Under the pieces are notes generated by a model that had not been told where the DNA came from, did no database searches, and saw only the letters and a program-made list of their open reading frames with translations. A DNA stretch of 64,000 nt. Origin: CBDFGT01 sp965247225 (lineage in GTDB: Bacteria; Pseudomonadota; Alphaproteobacteria; Rhizobiales; Rhizobiaceae). Shown here piece by piece: positions 51,798 to 61,846 of this stretch. A program made the translations under genes and the position numbers. Within the stretch, counting starts at the first letter, position 1. Each line of letters opens with the position of its first letter. The DNA lies in the NCBI GenBank assembly GCA_965247225.1, contig CBDFGT010000029.1:1-64000 (forward strand), written 5' to 3'.

Positions 51798-54700
51798 TGT
51801 GGCGCGCCTGTTACCTCCATGCGGGAGGTGGATGTGCGGGCCGCAAATTGCGGACGGTACATATCCTCGATACTGGCCGCCGGAAGCTCGTATTTTCCGG
51901 GCGTTACGGCACGCACCACATAGGCAAGCGTGATGTTGCGATCGCTCTCACCCGTGCGGTCAAAGGCTGCCACAAAACGGTCAGACCGGAACTCCAGGTG
52001 GGCGGCCTCCACTTCCGGCAGCCAGTCGAAATTGGAAAGCTGCGCGGAGTTGACCAGGCCCGGATTGTCGATCTCGAAGCCTGCGGGCAGGAGATCGGAA
52101 ATCATGATCCGCGATGGCCAGGCATTGTCTTCCGTTGCCGTCAGGACCACGACATAGCGCTCGTTCTGCTGCACCCCGGTTATGTTGGCCTCTTCCCCAT
52201 CCAGCGTGTACCAGGTGCGCTCGATGGTAAAACCATTGCCCCCGGCAGGCAGCGGCACGGCAGGCGCTGCAAGAGTTGTGACCATGGCCGTGACAGCTTC
52301 CTTGCCCTTGTTGGTGATGGTGACCGGTTTTGCCATAAGATCATCGCCGGAGATGCGCTTGAAATAATGGCCGTTCTGCGGAACGCCGTTGACATCAAAG
52401 GCCAGGTCCGTATCTGCCCCTTGCAGGCTGCGGGCTGCCATCAGCATCCAGGTCTGTTCCTGTGTGCTGGTGTAAGTCTTGTTTTCCCATTCACCGGCAA
52501 CGATTTTGGTCAGTTGCGGAATGATATCGGGTTGCGGGCCGGATTCGGCTGCCAGTGCCAGAACAGCGGCACCGTCACGCAGCGACGAGCCGTAGTCCGA
52601 CCGGGCCAGACTGATGTCACCCGCATTTTGCGTCATCTCCAAGGCGGCGGCAAAGCTTGCCCTTGAACGCTGCACATCGCCATAAAGACCAAGGGCGGCT
52701 GCCAGATGGGCCCTGGACAGCGGTGTCGGGAATTCGTCCAGCTTTGTGTCTGCATAATAGCGCAGGTCAGCGATCGTGGCCTTGTGGTTGCGGGCCAGCA
52801 CATAGAGCGAATAGGCAATCTCATTGCCCCGGTCGACCACATTGCTGTCGTAGCCTGCGGAATTTTTCAGGTTTTCAAGCGCCTGAACCAGTGCTTCTTC
52901 CGGAACATCATATTTCTGTTCACGCGCACGGGTGAGGAAATCGGTAACATAGGCATCCAGCCACAGATCACCCGAACCCGGACCCCACAGACCGAAGCTG
53001 CCGGAATAGGCCTGATAGGACAGAACGCGGTAAATGGCGTCCTGAACCCGCTTTTTCAGATCGGCGCTGTCTTCTTCCATGCCGGCGCTGCGGGCCATGT
53101 CGCTGAGATAGAGCAGCGGCAGGGCACGGCTTGTTGTCTGTTCCGCGCAGCCATAGGGGTAACGGTCCAGCGTCATCATCAGGGCCGGAATGTCAAAGGC
53201 ATTCGAGCGTGACAGGTTGATGGCCACAGAAGCGCCCGGCAACTGGCTGTCGGCCAGCAGTTCCGCATCCACTGTCAGGCTGGCATCGGGCGCAAGCGTG
53301 ACCGGGTGGCGGGTGGTGATGGGAAGCGCGCCGGAGCGAACCGGAATCTTGAGGTTTTGCGCGATATCAAGGCCACTACCGCTGAGCCTGAGCGAGATGG
53401 TGCCGTCGCCTGCGGCCACGCCGATCAATGGCAGGGTCATGGCAAGCTTGCCGCCTTCTTCCAGGTGAAGCGTTTTTTCCATGTTGGCCTGATCGACTGT
53501 TACGACCGTATTGCTGTTGATTTCGAGCGTATAGTCGCCTGCCGGTGCATCGGTATTGGCAATGTCGAGACGGATTTGTGATTCGTCACCGGGGCTGAGG
53601 AATTTCGGCAGGCTGGCTGTCACCACCACAGGATCGCGAATGATCACATCCGTGCTGGTGTGTCCCACACCGGATTTTGACCAGGCAACTGCCATGATCC
53701 GGGCTGTGCCGTTGAATTGCGGAATGTCAAAGCTGACGGTTGCCTTGCCCCCGGCATCCAGTTTCACAGGCCCGGAGAAAAAGGCGACCAGCTTTTCCGT
53801 TGGCGGGTTGCCGTTCAGTGGTATCTGACCGCCATCACCGCCCGTTCGCAATTTTCCGGTCGTCCCCAGCGAGCCGTCAATCAGGCGTCCATACAAATCG
53901 CGGATTTCAAGGCCCATGCGGCGCTGGCCGAAATACCAGCCATCCGGGTTGGGCACTTCATAGCGGGTGAGATTGAGGATGCCGACATCAACGGCTGCAA
54001 CCGTAACCCAGGCGGCCTCGTCGGCACCCGCACCTGTGACACTGACCGGGATCGTCAAAGGTCCGCGCGGCAGGATTTTGCCCGGTGCATCAAGCGTGAT
54101 CGCCAGATTGCGGGTCTGCGGGTTGACAGTCAGCCATTTGATGCCGATGGCACGCATGGGCATATGGCTGTCCTGCGCATCGCCGGGGCGATACAGTGTT
54201 GCGGTAACATAGGCACCGGCTCCAAAGTCCGCCGTGACCGGAATATCAATTTCGCCACCCTCCGCCGGAACTGCGACCGACCAGGATGACAGCAGCGATT
54301 CCGAGCCGACGGTGACCATGACCTCACCTGCAAAGCGCGGAGAGACCTTGAGCCTGGCGGTTTCACCGACAGAATAATTTGCCTTGTCGAGGGCAATTTC
54401 CAGGCCGTCCGGTGTTTCGGTCGAGGTCGCCTCGACATACCAGCCGGCATCGAATTCGACACTTGTCATCGGGCCATTGACATCGGCTGTTTCAACTTCA
54501 AGCCGGTAGCGGCCCCAGTCGGTCTGGACCTGAATTTCGCCGCCGCCGGAGGTGACATCGACAGTGCCGTTGGCCACCTGCCTTGTGGAGGTCACCGGCT
54601 CATAGCGCCAGGATGTTCCATCCAGATACCATTGGTAATTGCGTTCCACCTTGACCAGTTTCCAAGAGAGCCCGGAAAGGGCCTGTTTCCGGCTATCCGG

Positions 54701-57253
54701 ATCAACGGCGATCACATGGAATTTGCCAACGGCATTTTCATTGAGGGCACCGGAAAATTCAGGCTTGATGCCAATCATCGGGCCTTGCGATTTCACCGGA
54801 AGGACCAGGGTTTTTTCGACGGCCCGGCCACCGGCCTCGCGCAGCCGCACCGTAATATCGGCATTGAGAAGCCTGGTGGTCGATGGCAGGTCGCTCAGGT
54901 TCACGTCAAAGGATGTCTGGCCGTTTTCGTCGAGATCGGCAAGCCCTTCGAGCGGGAGACGGGTTTCCTCACCGGCCTCCTCATCGGCCAGGCCGAAGAC
55001 ATAGTTTTCAAATGCGGCATCCTGCCTGGACGGTTTCAAAACCACTTCGCCTTCCAGCGAAAGGCCGGCGGCCGGGGCTCCATAAAGGAAACGGCCATCA
55101 ATATTCACGGTCGCAGGCATGCCTGATTCTAAAGATTTTGCATCGCTTTTCATGTCAAATTCGATGCGGTCCGGCACAAAATCATCAACCAGAAACTGCT
55201 TTTCGCCAATGGGTGAGGATTTGGGATCAGTAAAGATCTGCATGGTCCAGGTGCCACGCAGGGCATTGGCCTGAAGGTCCAGATCCAGTGCATATCCGCC
55301 CAGCGTCTCGCCCCTGGCGACCAAGCGCCGGTCCTCGACGCCATCAGGACGCAGGAAGGTGAAGGTCAAGGGCAGATTTTCGATGGCATTGGCGCTGATA
55401 TCGCGCGCAAGTGCCGAGGCGTGCACGGTTTCGCCGGGACGGTAGATGCCGCGCTCGGTCCATGCCAGAATATCAATGGCACCGGGTGCCGCACGTCCTG
55501 TGACACCGCGGTCTGACAGATCGAACCCGGCCCGCGTCATGTCGAGAAATACATAATCATCCAAACCCTTGCGGGCGGTAATAACGGCTGGAACCATGGC
55601 AGCTGTGCCGCGCACCAGACCCGGTGCAAAGGCCGCCTTGCCGTCCGCATCCGTTGTGGCGGTTCCCAGAATCTCGTTGTTCCTGGCCAGCAATTGCAAC
55701 TCCACGCCGCTTGCCGGTTTGGCAGTTGCCAGGGAGCGGGCAAAAACGGTGACACCATCGGTGCCCGTGTAGGTGGACAGGCCGATATCGGACACGACAA
55801 ACCACTGGGTGGCGCGGGGATCCCATTCTTCCTGCCTGGAATCGGGGGATACAGCTGTCAGCACATAGACACCGGGTTCGCGTTCGGGGAGAGCTTCATC
55901 CACCGGGAAAGAGGTTATGACTTCCTTGTTAAGATCCGTCTGGATATCGATGGCCCCCTGCCAGACCAGTTGCCCGGACTCATCCTGAATGCGCCGGGCG
56001 CTGTAGGTATCCATCTGTGTGAGGAATTGCGACGAGGTCAAAAGATTGGCAATGTTGCGGTCACCAATGCGATAGAGCTTCAGATTGGCAGAAGACGTGT
56101 TGACAGATACGAGCGGAATGCCGCGACGGGCTGTTGAGGGCAGCACGAAATTGTCACCGGTAAAGCGAACAGAGGCCGAGCGATCCTGAACATAGATGTC
56201 AAGAGAAACATCCGCGACCAGAGGCTCGTCAACAGAGGAGGGCAGACCGGCACGCACAACCAGCGAATAGCGCTGGCCGTGGGTGAGGCCTTCAACGCAG
56301 ATCTGGTTGTCCTTGGCTTCCATGGCCTTGGGGGAAACGCCGTCCAGAAGCACATAGGGTGCATAATCCACACCCTGTTTGACCAGCGGTTCTGAAAACT
56401 GCACGCAGGCGCGCGGGTCTGCACTGTTGGCATCAATCGCGTGATCGAGAACACGGAAACCCTGACGGGATTTGAGATCGGCCAAGGCGGCCTCCGTCCG
56501 GCCGGATTTCACCAGATCGAGACTGGCCTTGTAGGCATTGATGGCCGCGCGGTAATTTTCCGCATTTTCCAGCCCCTTGGCCATAACAGACAGAGTGTCG
56601 GCGCGTATAGTGGCGGTGCGGCTCAACTGATAGGCATTGATGGCATAAAGCGCGGCCTGACCGCCAATATAGGTATTGCCGGTAACACGGTTTGCCACAC
56701 CTGCGGCTTCCAGCCAGAGATCAAGATTGGAGGGATCCTGTGAGAGGGCCGCATCATAGACAGGAAGGGCATTTTCGGCTGTCGGCTCGGCACGGGCAGC
56801 AGCGAGAAGTGCATCCTGCCCCATATCCAGCTGTTCTTGTGTGATAGCCAGATTTTTCGCCTTGTCGCGGGCATCAATGGTCCACTGGTCTGACAGGAAG
56901 GCCAGTTTCGGCGGTGCGCCGATATCAGGCCCGCTTGTTCCGGATCCGCCGGCCACCTCAACAATCTTGCCTGCAACAGATCCATTGAATGTGTTGAGCT
57001 GTTTAAAATCGGACTTCAGAAAGCACCAGCTGACCTTCGGATTGTAAGTGAATGCCTTGCAGGACTGGTCTTCGATGCAGGAGGACTGGCATTCGTCCAG
57101 TGTCACATCCTGCACCGTGCGCAGGTCATAGCCGAAATAATCGGCATCCCTGGTCATTTCGATTGTGCGGACGATCTCCTGCGCGGCGACCGGCAGGCCA
57201 GCCAACAGTGACACAAGCAAGAGTGAGCAAGACAGAGAAGCGCGCATAGACAT
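51794..57253 (-). CDS. Bacterial alpha-2-macroglobulin (YfhM-like) with PAN/Apple domain
   Basis: An 1819-aa secreted protein that traps proteases entering the periplasm. A signal peptide (1-24) has no lipobox Cys, unlike the E. coli lipoprotein. Next come a cysteine-rich PAN/Apple-like domain (about 28-95, Cys at CQSSC, CKAF and WCFL), macroglobulin beta-sandwiches, the bait region, and the thioester motif GCAEQ near residue 1365 in an alpha/alpha domain. The CAEQ motif is intact, so covalent trapping is possible. A GGGAGG site precedes the ATG at 57253. It is coupled to pbpC, which is thought to repair the wall breach where the protease entered. Confidence 0.94.
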   Translation of the reverse strand: MSMRASLSCSLLLVSLLAGLPVAAQEIVRTIEMTRDADYFGYDLRTVQDVTLDECQSSCIEDQSCKAFTYNPKVSWCFLKSDFKQLNTFNGSVAGKIVEVAGGSGTSGPDIGAPPKLAFLSDQWTIDARDKAKNLAITQEQLDMGQDALLAAARAEPTAENALPVYDAALSQDPSNLDLWLEAAGVANRVTGNTYIGGQAALYAINAYQLSRTATIRADTLSVMAKGLENAENYRAAINAYKASLDLVKSGRTEAALADLKSRQGFRVLDHAIDANSADPRACVQFSEPLVKQGVDYAPYVLLDGVSPKAMEAKDNQICVEGLTHGQRYSLVVRAGLPSSVDEPLVADVSLDIYVQDRSASVRFTGDNFVLPSTARRGIPLVSVNTSSANLKLYRIGDRNIANLLTSSQFLTQMDTYSARRIQDESGQLVWQGAIDIQTDLNKEVITSFPVDEALPEREPGVYVLTAVSPDSRQEEWDPRATQWFVVSDIGLSTYTGTDGVTVFARSLATAKPASGVELQLLARNNEILGTATTDADGKAAFAPGLVRGTAAMVPAVITARKGLDDYVFLDMTRAGFDLSDRGVTGRAAPGAIDILAWTERGIYRPGETVHASALARDISANAIENLPLTFTFLRPDGVEDRRLVARGETLGGYALDLDLQANALRGTWTMQIFTDPKSSPIGEKQFLVDDFVPDRIEFDMKSDAKSLESGMPATVNIDGRFLYGAPAAGLSLEGEVVLKPSRQDAAFENYVFGLADEEAGEETRLPLEGLADLDENGQTSFDVNLSDLPSTTRLLNADITVRLREAGGRAVEKTLVLPVKSQGPMIGIKPEFSGALNENAVGKFHVIAVDPDSRKQALSGLSWKLVKVERNYQWYLDGTSWRYEPVTSTRQVANGTVDVTSGGGEIQVQTDWGRYRLEVETADVNGPMTSVEFDAGWYVEATSTETPDGLEIALDKANYSVGETARLKVSPRFAGEVMVTVGSESLLSSWSVAVPAEGGEIDIPVTADFGAGAYVTATLYRPGDAQDSHMPMRAIGIKWLTVNPQTRNLAITLDAPGKILPRGPLTIPVSVTGAGADEAAWVTVAAVDVGILNLTRYEVPNPDGWYFGQRRMGLEIRDLYGRLIDGSLGTTGKLRTGGDGGQIPLNGNPPTEKLVAFFSGPVKLDAGGKATVSFDIPQFNGTARIMAVAWSKSGVGHTSTDVIIRDPVVVTASLPKFLSPGDESQIRLDIANTDAPAGDYTLEINSNTVVTVDQANMEKTLHLEEGGKLAMTLPLIGVAAGDGTISLRLSGSGLDIAQNLKIPVRSGALPITTRHPVTLAPDASLTVDAELLADSQLPGASVAINLSRSNAFDIPALMMTLDRYPYGCAEQTTSRALPLLYLSDMARSAGMEEDSADLKKRVQDAIYRVLSYQAYSGSFGLWGPGSGDLWLDAYVTDFLTRAREQKYDVPEEALVQALENLKNSAGYDSNVVDRGNEIAYSLYVLARNHKATIADLRYYADTKLDEFPTPLSRAHLAAALGLYGDVQRSRASFAAALEMTQNAGDISLARSDYGSSLRDGAAVLALAAESGPQPDIIPQLTKIVAGEWENKTYTSTQEQTWMLMAARSLQGADTDLAFDVNGVPQNGHYFKRISGDDLMAKPVTITNKGKEAVTAMVTTLAAPAVPLPAGGNGFTIERTWYTLDGEEANITGVQQNERYVVVLTATEDNAWPSRIMISDLLPAGFEIDNPGLVNSAQLSNFDWLPEVEAAHLEFRSDRFVAAFDRTGESDRNITLAYVVRAVTPGKYELPAASIEDMYRPQFAARTSTSRMEVTGAPQ

Positions 57254-57528
57254 AAGTCCTCCCGGAGCGGCCTTTTAAACTTTGCTGGGATGTTGATCCA
57301 TCCGAAGTATTTGTCAATCGTATTGCAGGATTATACTGCCTGCTGGCGTCCGTTGTGTGACGCAAGCCGCAGGTGCCTGGCGCAGAGTCCTTGATATGCC
57401 TGCGCGGTTTTGCCTTTCAATTTGTAAACCCACGATCAAATTCTTCCCAAAAAGCGCACAGGCTCCAGCCTCGCGAAACCACGGCTCATTAGATCCTTTG
57501 CTGGATTTCTGATTCATGGGGCTGCTGC

Positions 57529-58296
57529 ATGCTCGATTCGACGATAGAACATTCCACTGTCTGTGTGGGCGGGTTTGACACCATTATCACAACGCGCGCG
57601 GGTCTTGCCTCCATGATGGTCAGGCAATGCAAGTGGCGCCGCAAGACGGATCTGCCCAAGCTTGTGTTTTCATCCAACGGGCAAGGCGTGTCGCTGGCCG
57701 GGCAAAACAAGGCCTTTGCCGACGTCATGCTAACTGCGGATGTTATTCATGCCGACGGCATGCCCATCGTTTTTGCCTCGCAGCTTTTGACCCATACACC
57801 TTTGCCGGAGCGTATTGCGACGACAGATTTCTTCCATGACGCGGTTATTGCAGCGATTCAGAACGGTCTCAGTTTCTTCATGCTGGGTGGGACAGAAGAG
57901 CAGAATGTCAAAGTTGTCGATGCCATCGGCAAAACCTACCCGGATCTGAAAATCGCCGGTCGTCACCACGGGTATTTTGATCCGTCCGATGACAAGCGCA
58001 TCTGTGATCTGGTCTGCGCAAGTGGCGCGGATGTCCTGTGGGTTGGCATGGGCAAACCGTTGCAGGAGTTCTGGTCCAGCCGTAACCGCGAAAATCTGCG
58101 CGGTGTGGGCTGGGTGAAGACCTGCGGTGGCCTTTACGGCTATCTGACCGGCGAGGAAAAGCGTGCACCCCTGTTGATGCAGCGCATGGGTCTGGAGTGG
58201 TTCTACCGGGTGATGCAGCAGCCAAAACGGCTCGGCTGGCGATATCTTGTGAGTAACCCGCATTCCGTCTACCGATTGCTGGTTCACAGCAGCTAA
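57529..58296 (+). CDS. WecG/TagA/CpsF-family glycosyltransferase
   Basis: A 255-aa GT26-type glycosyltransferase, which typically adds an N-acetylmannosamine(uronic acid) or glucose residue to a polyprenyl-linked sugar in surface polymer assembly. Family blocks VIHADGMPIVFAS, FFMLGGTEEQNVKVVDAI, YPDLKIAGRHHGYF and WVGMGKPLQEFW are all present. It is the first gene of the polysaccharide locus that runs to the window end, and it sits on the plus strand opposite the A2M gene. Confidence 0.9.
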   Translation: MLDSTIEHSTVCVGGFDTIITTRAGLASMMVRQCKWRRKTDLPKLVFSSNGQGVSLAGQNKAFADVMLTADVIHADGMPIVFASQLLTHTPLPERIATTDFFHDAVIAAIQNGLSFFMLGGTEEQNVKVVDAIGKTYPDLKIAGRHHGYFDPSDDKRICDLVCASGADVLWVGMGKPLQEFWSSRNRENLRGVGWVKTCGGLYGYLTGEEKRAPLLMQRMGLEWFYRVMQQPKRLGWRYLVSNPHSVYRLLVHSS

Positions 58297-58342
58297 GCTG
58301 CTTGTGACCCACTCTGGCATTTTGTACGACTTTTGGAGGAGG

Positions 58343-59368
58343 ATGGCTCCGGGTGATTTGCTGGAACGGAAGTTGACAATGCTGCCTGATACACCACGTG
58401 TGAGCATGATTACGGTGTATTACAAGCGCGCAGAATTTCTGGACAGGACCGTGCGCTCCATGCTGGCGCAAACCTATCCCAATCTTGAAATTATTGTGGT
58501 TGATGACTGTTCGCCGGATGATACGGCACAACGTCTGGAAGCCTATCGACAGCTGGGTGATCCGCGCCTCAAAATTGTAGCAGGGACGATCAATCGCGGG
58601 TTTACGCAATGCATGATCGATGCCATCGCTGCGGCTGAGGGATCATTGATTGCGGTTCAGGGTTCCGGTGATGTGTCCGAACCTGAGCGCATTGCCCGTC
58701 AGGTGGCATTGCTTGCCGCCCGGCCGGATGTGGGCGTGGTGGGTTGCCATTATGAAAATGTGGTTGAGGATGCCCAAATCGTGCGCCTGCGCACGCCCAA
58801 TGCTGACGAGGTCACTCTGGATGTGCTGCTGAAGGGCAATATTTTTTCTCATGGTGAGGTGATGTATCGCAAGGATCTTTATGATCGTGTTGGCGGCTAT
58901 CGCGCTGTATTCCGGTTCTGTCAAGATTACGATCTCTGGTTGCGTCTTTCTGATATTACTCGTTTTGCGACGGTTCCAGCCATGCTGTATCGCCGTTTTA
59001 TCCAGTTTGAAGGTGTTTCCTATGCGCCGGACAAGGCAACGGTTCAGGCGCGATATTTCCTCATGGCCCAGCGCATTGCCCGCTTGCCGGGGCAAGCCGG
59101 GCTTGACCTTTTTGAACAGTTGCGGGAGCTTGGGCCGGAGGCGCTCGTGCCACAAAGCGACAGGGCCTTGCAAAAGCGCATTTTCAAGAACTGTTTGCGC
59201 CAGATCGTCTGGGGTAATGCCAAACAGGCAAAATTGCTGTCCAAAAAGATTGGCAATCCGCTTTTGCAGGTGGGGGTTTACAGTATCGCACTTGGGTTCT
59301 TCCTGATTCAGGCTGTTGTTCCGCGTCAGATCCTGCTGCGGCTTTTCGGTGTCCGCCTGTCGCATTGA
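58343..59368 (+). CDS. Family 2 glycosyltransferase
   Basis: A GT-A-fold sugar transferase of about 341 aa. The N-terminal segment MLAQTYPNLEIIVVDDCSPDDT is typical GT2. At the place of the usual D-x-D metal motif it reads QGSGDVSEPERI, so the first Asp is missing; this is worth noting but not proof of inactivity. A hydrophobic C-terminus (IALGFFLIQAVVPRQIL) suggests membrane attachment. Start is uncertain: ATG 58343 is close behind GGAGG (58335-58339), and ATG 58379 is the alternative. Confidence 0.85.
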   Translation: MAPGDLLERKLTMLPDTPRVSMITVYYKRAEFLDRTVRSMLAQTYPNLEIIVVDDCSPDDTAQRLEAYRQLGDPRLKIVAGTINRGFTQCMIDAIAAAEGSLIAVQGSGDVSEPERIARQVALLAARPDVGVVGCHYENVVEDAQIVRLRTPNADEVTLDVLLKGNIFSHGEVMYRKDLYDRVGGYRAVFRFCQDYDLWLRLSDITRFATVPAMLYRRFIQFEGVSYAPDKATVQARYFLMAQRIARLPGQAGLDLFEQLRELGPEALVPQSDRALQKRIFKNCLRQIVWGNAKQAKLLSKKIGNPLLQVGVYSIALGFFLIQAVVPRQILLRLFGVRLSH

Positions 59369-59381
59369 AAGGATATCGGTC

Positions 59382-60413
59382 ATGCATGATCTGTTTCAGT
59401 CCTTCCTCGAAAAGCTGGCTCCGGACGTATTTTCATTCTGGACCGGCAAAAGTTTCCTGCCGGAAACCGCTTCGGTCGAGGCTCATTGCGACATGGTCTA
59501 CGCGCTCATTTTTTTAGGTCTGGGGGACGCGATTGCACCAACCGCTGTTGATCAGTTTGCGGCATTGCTGGCATTTCGGGAATTGCCCGTTTTTGCCGCC
59601 GGGTCTGATGCAAAGCCTTTGTCCGTGCACAATTGTGCCTATGCATTCGGTGCACTCAATCTTCTGTCCGACCGGTTTCCCGGCCTCTATGAAGTTGTGC
59701 TTTCCGGACGGACACTGGACCTTCATCAGATTGTTGATCCGGTAACGCATGCGCCGGTTTTCCCGCAAAAATGGAGCCATCATACCTGGCGGGTCAGCCA
59801 CTGGATCGGAGGCATTCCCTCGATCCTCCTCTCTTTATCGCGCAGTGGCAGTGCCGTGGCCGCGCAATGTGATGCCCTGCTCATGCCAGTGCGGCAGGCT
59901 GTCAATCCCATGCTTGATCCTGAAACCGGACGCCTCAAGGCCTATCGAAGTGCGCTTGTACAAAAGCTCTTCAGACGTCTTTATGCGCTGCGCCATGATC
60001 CCGATCTGGGCGATCTTGGTGGCGTTGCCCATATCTTGTGGTTTGATCACGCAACGGGCCTGCCCTATACCGGTGTAAAGGGGATGCTGGCGCAGGCCAG
60101 AAAGCTGTTCTGTCTGCACCGGCCTTTTATGGAGCGGGTACCCTACTGTCTGGATTTTGATATTGTGCAGATTGTGCGCACTGCCGGTGCCCAGACCGGA
60201 CACCGTGATCCGGGAGACTTGCACCGGGCCGAGGCGCTGTTGCTGGATATTGAGGCTTTCTTTGCAAAAAGCGACACGAAAAGCTACAGCTTGCACAAAT
60301 TGACCGGCGCCCTTGCAACCTGCCATGAATGTGCGCTGATTTTAGACCGGAAAACAGTTTTTGCTTCTAACATATTGCCTGTTGATATCATAAAAAAAGC
60401 CTATTGGATCTGA
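59382..60413 (+). CDS. Conserved protein of unknown function in the polysaccharide locus
   Basis: A 343-aa soluble, mostly helical protein with no family recognised. It has many spaced aromatic and His residues and helical hairpin-like blocks (LVQKLFRRLYALRHDPDLGD, GGVAHILWFDHATGLPYTG, DIVQIVRTAGA), reminiscent of an alpha/alpha-toroid such as polysaccharide lyases or hydrolases; this is only an impression. ATG 59382 has AAAGGA 8 bases upstream. Position between a GT2 and an O-antigen ligase suggests a role in making or trimming the polymer. Confidence 0.7.
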   Translation: MHDLFQSFLEKLAPDVFSFWTGKSFLPETASVEAHCDMVYALIFLGLGDAIAPTAVDQFAALLAFRELPVFAAGSDAKPLSVHNCAYAFGALNLLSDRFPGLYEVVLSGRTLDLHQIVDPVTHAPVFPQKWSHHTWRVSHWIGGIPSILLSLSRSGSAVAAQCDALLMPVRQAVNPMLDPETGRLKAYRSALVQKLFRRLYALRHDPDLGDLGGVAHILWFDHATGLPYTGVKGMLAQARKLFCLHRPFMERVPYCLDFDIVQIVRTAGAQTGHRDPGDLHRAEALLLDIEAFFAKSDTKSYSLHKLTGALATCHECALILDRKTVFASNILPVDIIKKAYWI

Positions 60414-60432
60414 ACGGAAAAGGTCTTGCACA

Positions 60433-61683
60433 TTGACAGAGCCACGGCACACTGAATTGTCCGGCCGCACTGAACCGGCTGGCCGGTTCATCGTATTTTC
60501 ACGGTCTGCTGTTGCCACTTATCTGATTGTGCTGGGTGCCGTATTTCTGGAAATCATTCCTATCTATATTGATAATCTGCGAATCAACCAGCCCGGCTTC
60601 ATGGTGCTGGCCTGGCTGGGCATATGGCTGCAACGTGCGCGGTTGCAGCGCAATTACCGCGCCTTCCTGCAGCCGCCCTATGTTTTCCTCATGCTATATT
60701 GTGCCTGGTGCGCGTTGTCTGTCACATGGTCGTATGTGGGTTTTGAGAGTGTTGTGCAGTCCCTGCCTTTGCTGATCATGCTTCTGGGACTGATTGCGCT
60801 TGCAAACCTGCCGGTTCGCCAGACAGTGGATGCCATTATCCTTGTCAGCCTGACCGTTGCTGTCCTGTCCTGGGGTGCGGGCCTGCTCATTCCTTCCCTT
60901 GGCGCGAGTATTGGTCCCGGCTGGCGCCTGAATGGCATCATGGCGCATCCCCAGCGTATGGTCCTTTTGATGGCTGTTGCGGGTATGCTGCTGGTTTCCG
61001 TGATTCTTTCCGGCGACAGGCTGTTTAAAAACCGCATATTCGATTATGCGGCCCTTGTCCTGTTCTTCGTCACAGCATCGGCCACGCAGACCCGGGCTTT
61101 TTCAAGCTATGCGGCGATTTCCGTCGGCTTTCTGGTGTTTACCCGATCCAAACCAGGCGCAAAGACATTTGCCATCCTGATCGTACTGATGTTCGCGCTG
61201 GTGCTGTATCTTGATTATGACAGCGTACTGGAACTTTATGCCCGCGATGGTACAAACAACACAACATTGTCCGGGCGCACAACCATCTGGACCAAGACAT
61301 TGGCGCTGGCCGTCAATCACATGTGGATTGGCCACGGCTTTTCGGCATTTTTCTCTGATCTGACCCGTAATTTCTTCGTTAGTTATGTGCCGCCGCATGC
61401 CCATAATGATGCGCTGAATATTCTGTTTGAAACTGGCGCGACCGGTCTTGGGTTGATGGCCGCGTTTTTGCTTTCCTGTCTCTGGTATTTTATTCGCGGC
61501 CAGTTGCCCTGTTCGGGCCATCTGGTTTTGTTCGCGCTGTTTTGTGGCACAACAGGTGTGATTTTGGGTGGCAAGCTGAGTACGCCGATGGTGCTGATAT
61601 TGTTGTTGTCCAGTCAGGAACTGTTGCGGGAGGTGCGAAAACCATCGTCGAAATTGCGCATGCGAAAGCGTCCGCATTTGTAA
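60433..61683 (+). CDS. O-antigen ligase/polymerase family membrane protein
   Basis: A 416-aa integral membrane protein with about ten helices of the Wzy/WaaL (PF04932) family, acting in the inner membrane to polymerise or ligate polyprenyl-linked glycans. The central periplasmic loop carries TLSGRTTIWTKTLALA and the HAHN-type motif VPPHAHNDALNILFETG, seen in ligases. Start is a TTG at 60433 with AAAAGG upstream. Ligase and polymerase cannot be separated by sequence alone. Confidence 0.88.
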   Translation: MTEPRHTELSGRTEPAGRFIVFSRSAVATYLIVLGAVFLEIIPIYIDNLRINQPGFMVLAWLGIWLQRARLQRNYRAFLQPPYVFLMLYCAWCALSVTWSYVGFESVVQSLPLLIMLLGLIALANLPVRQTVDAIILVSLTVAVLSWGAGLLIPSLGASIGPGWRLNGIMAHPQRMVLLMAVAGMLLVSVILSGDRLFKNRIFDYAALVLFFVTASATQTRAFSSYAAISVGFLVFTRSKPGAKTFAILIVLMFALVLYLDYDSVLELYARDGTNNTTLSGRTTIWTKTLALAVNHMWIGHGFSAFFSDLTRNFFVSYVPPHAHNDALNILFETGATGLGLMAAFLLSCLWYFIRGQLPCSGHLVLFALFCGTTGVILGGKLSTPMVLILLLSSQELLREVRKPSSKLRMRKRPHL

Positions 61684-61846
61684 ACCAGATCTCAACACGC
61701 GCAATGGTGCGCGGCATGACCACGATTTCTGGGTATAGACAGAAGTCGCGTTGCGAATGCGCTTGTGAGGCAAGAATACCAGCCTGTAAAACCATGGTTG
61801 CTGCACTGATTTGCAATGTGGCGGCAATGTCAACAGAGTTGGGGCG

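Noticed and set aside
61684..61846. Possible short gene between the O-antigen ligase and murA
   Set aside because: Short open frames only, no ribosome site plus domain; regarded as a leader or spacer.
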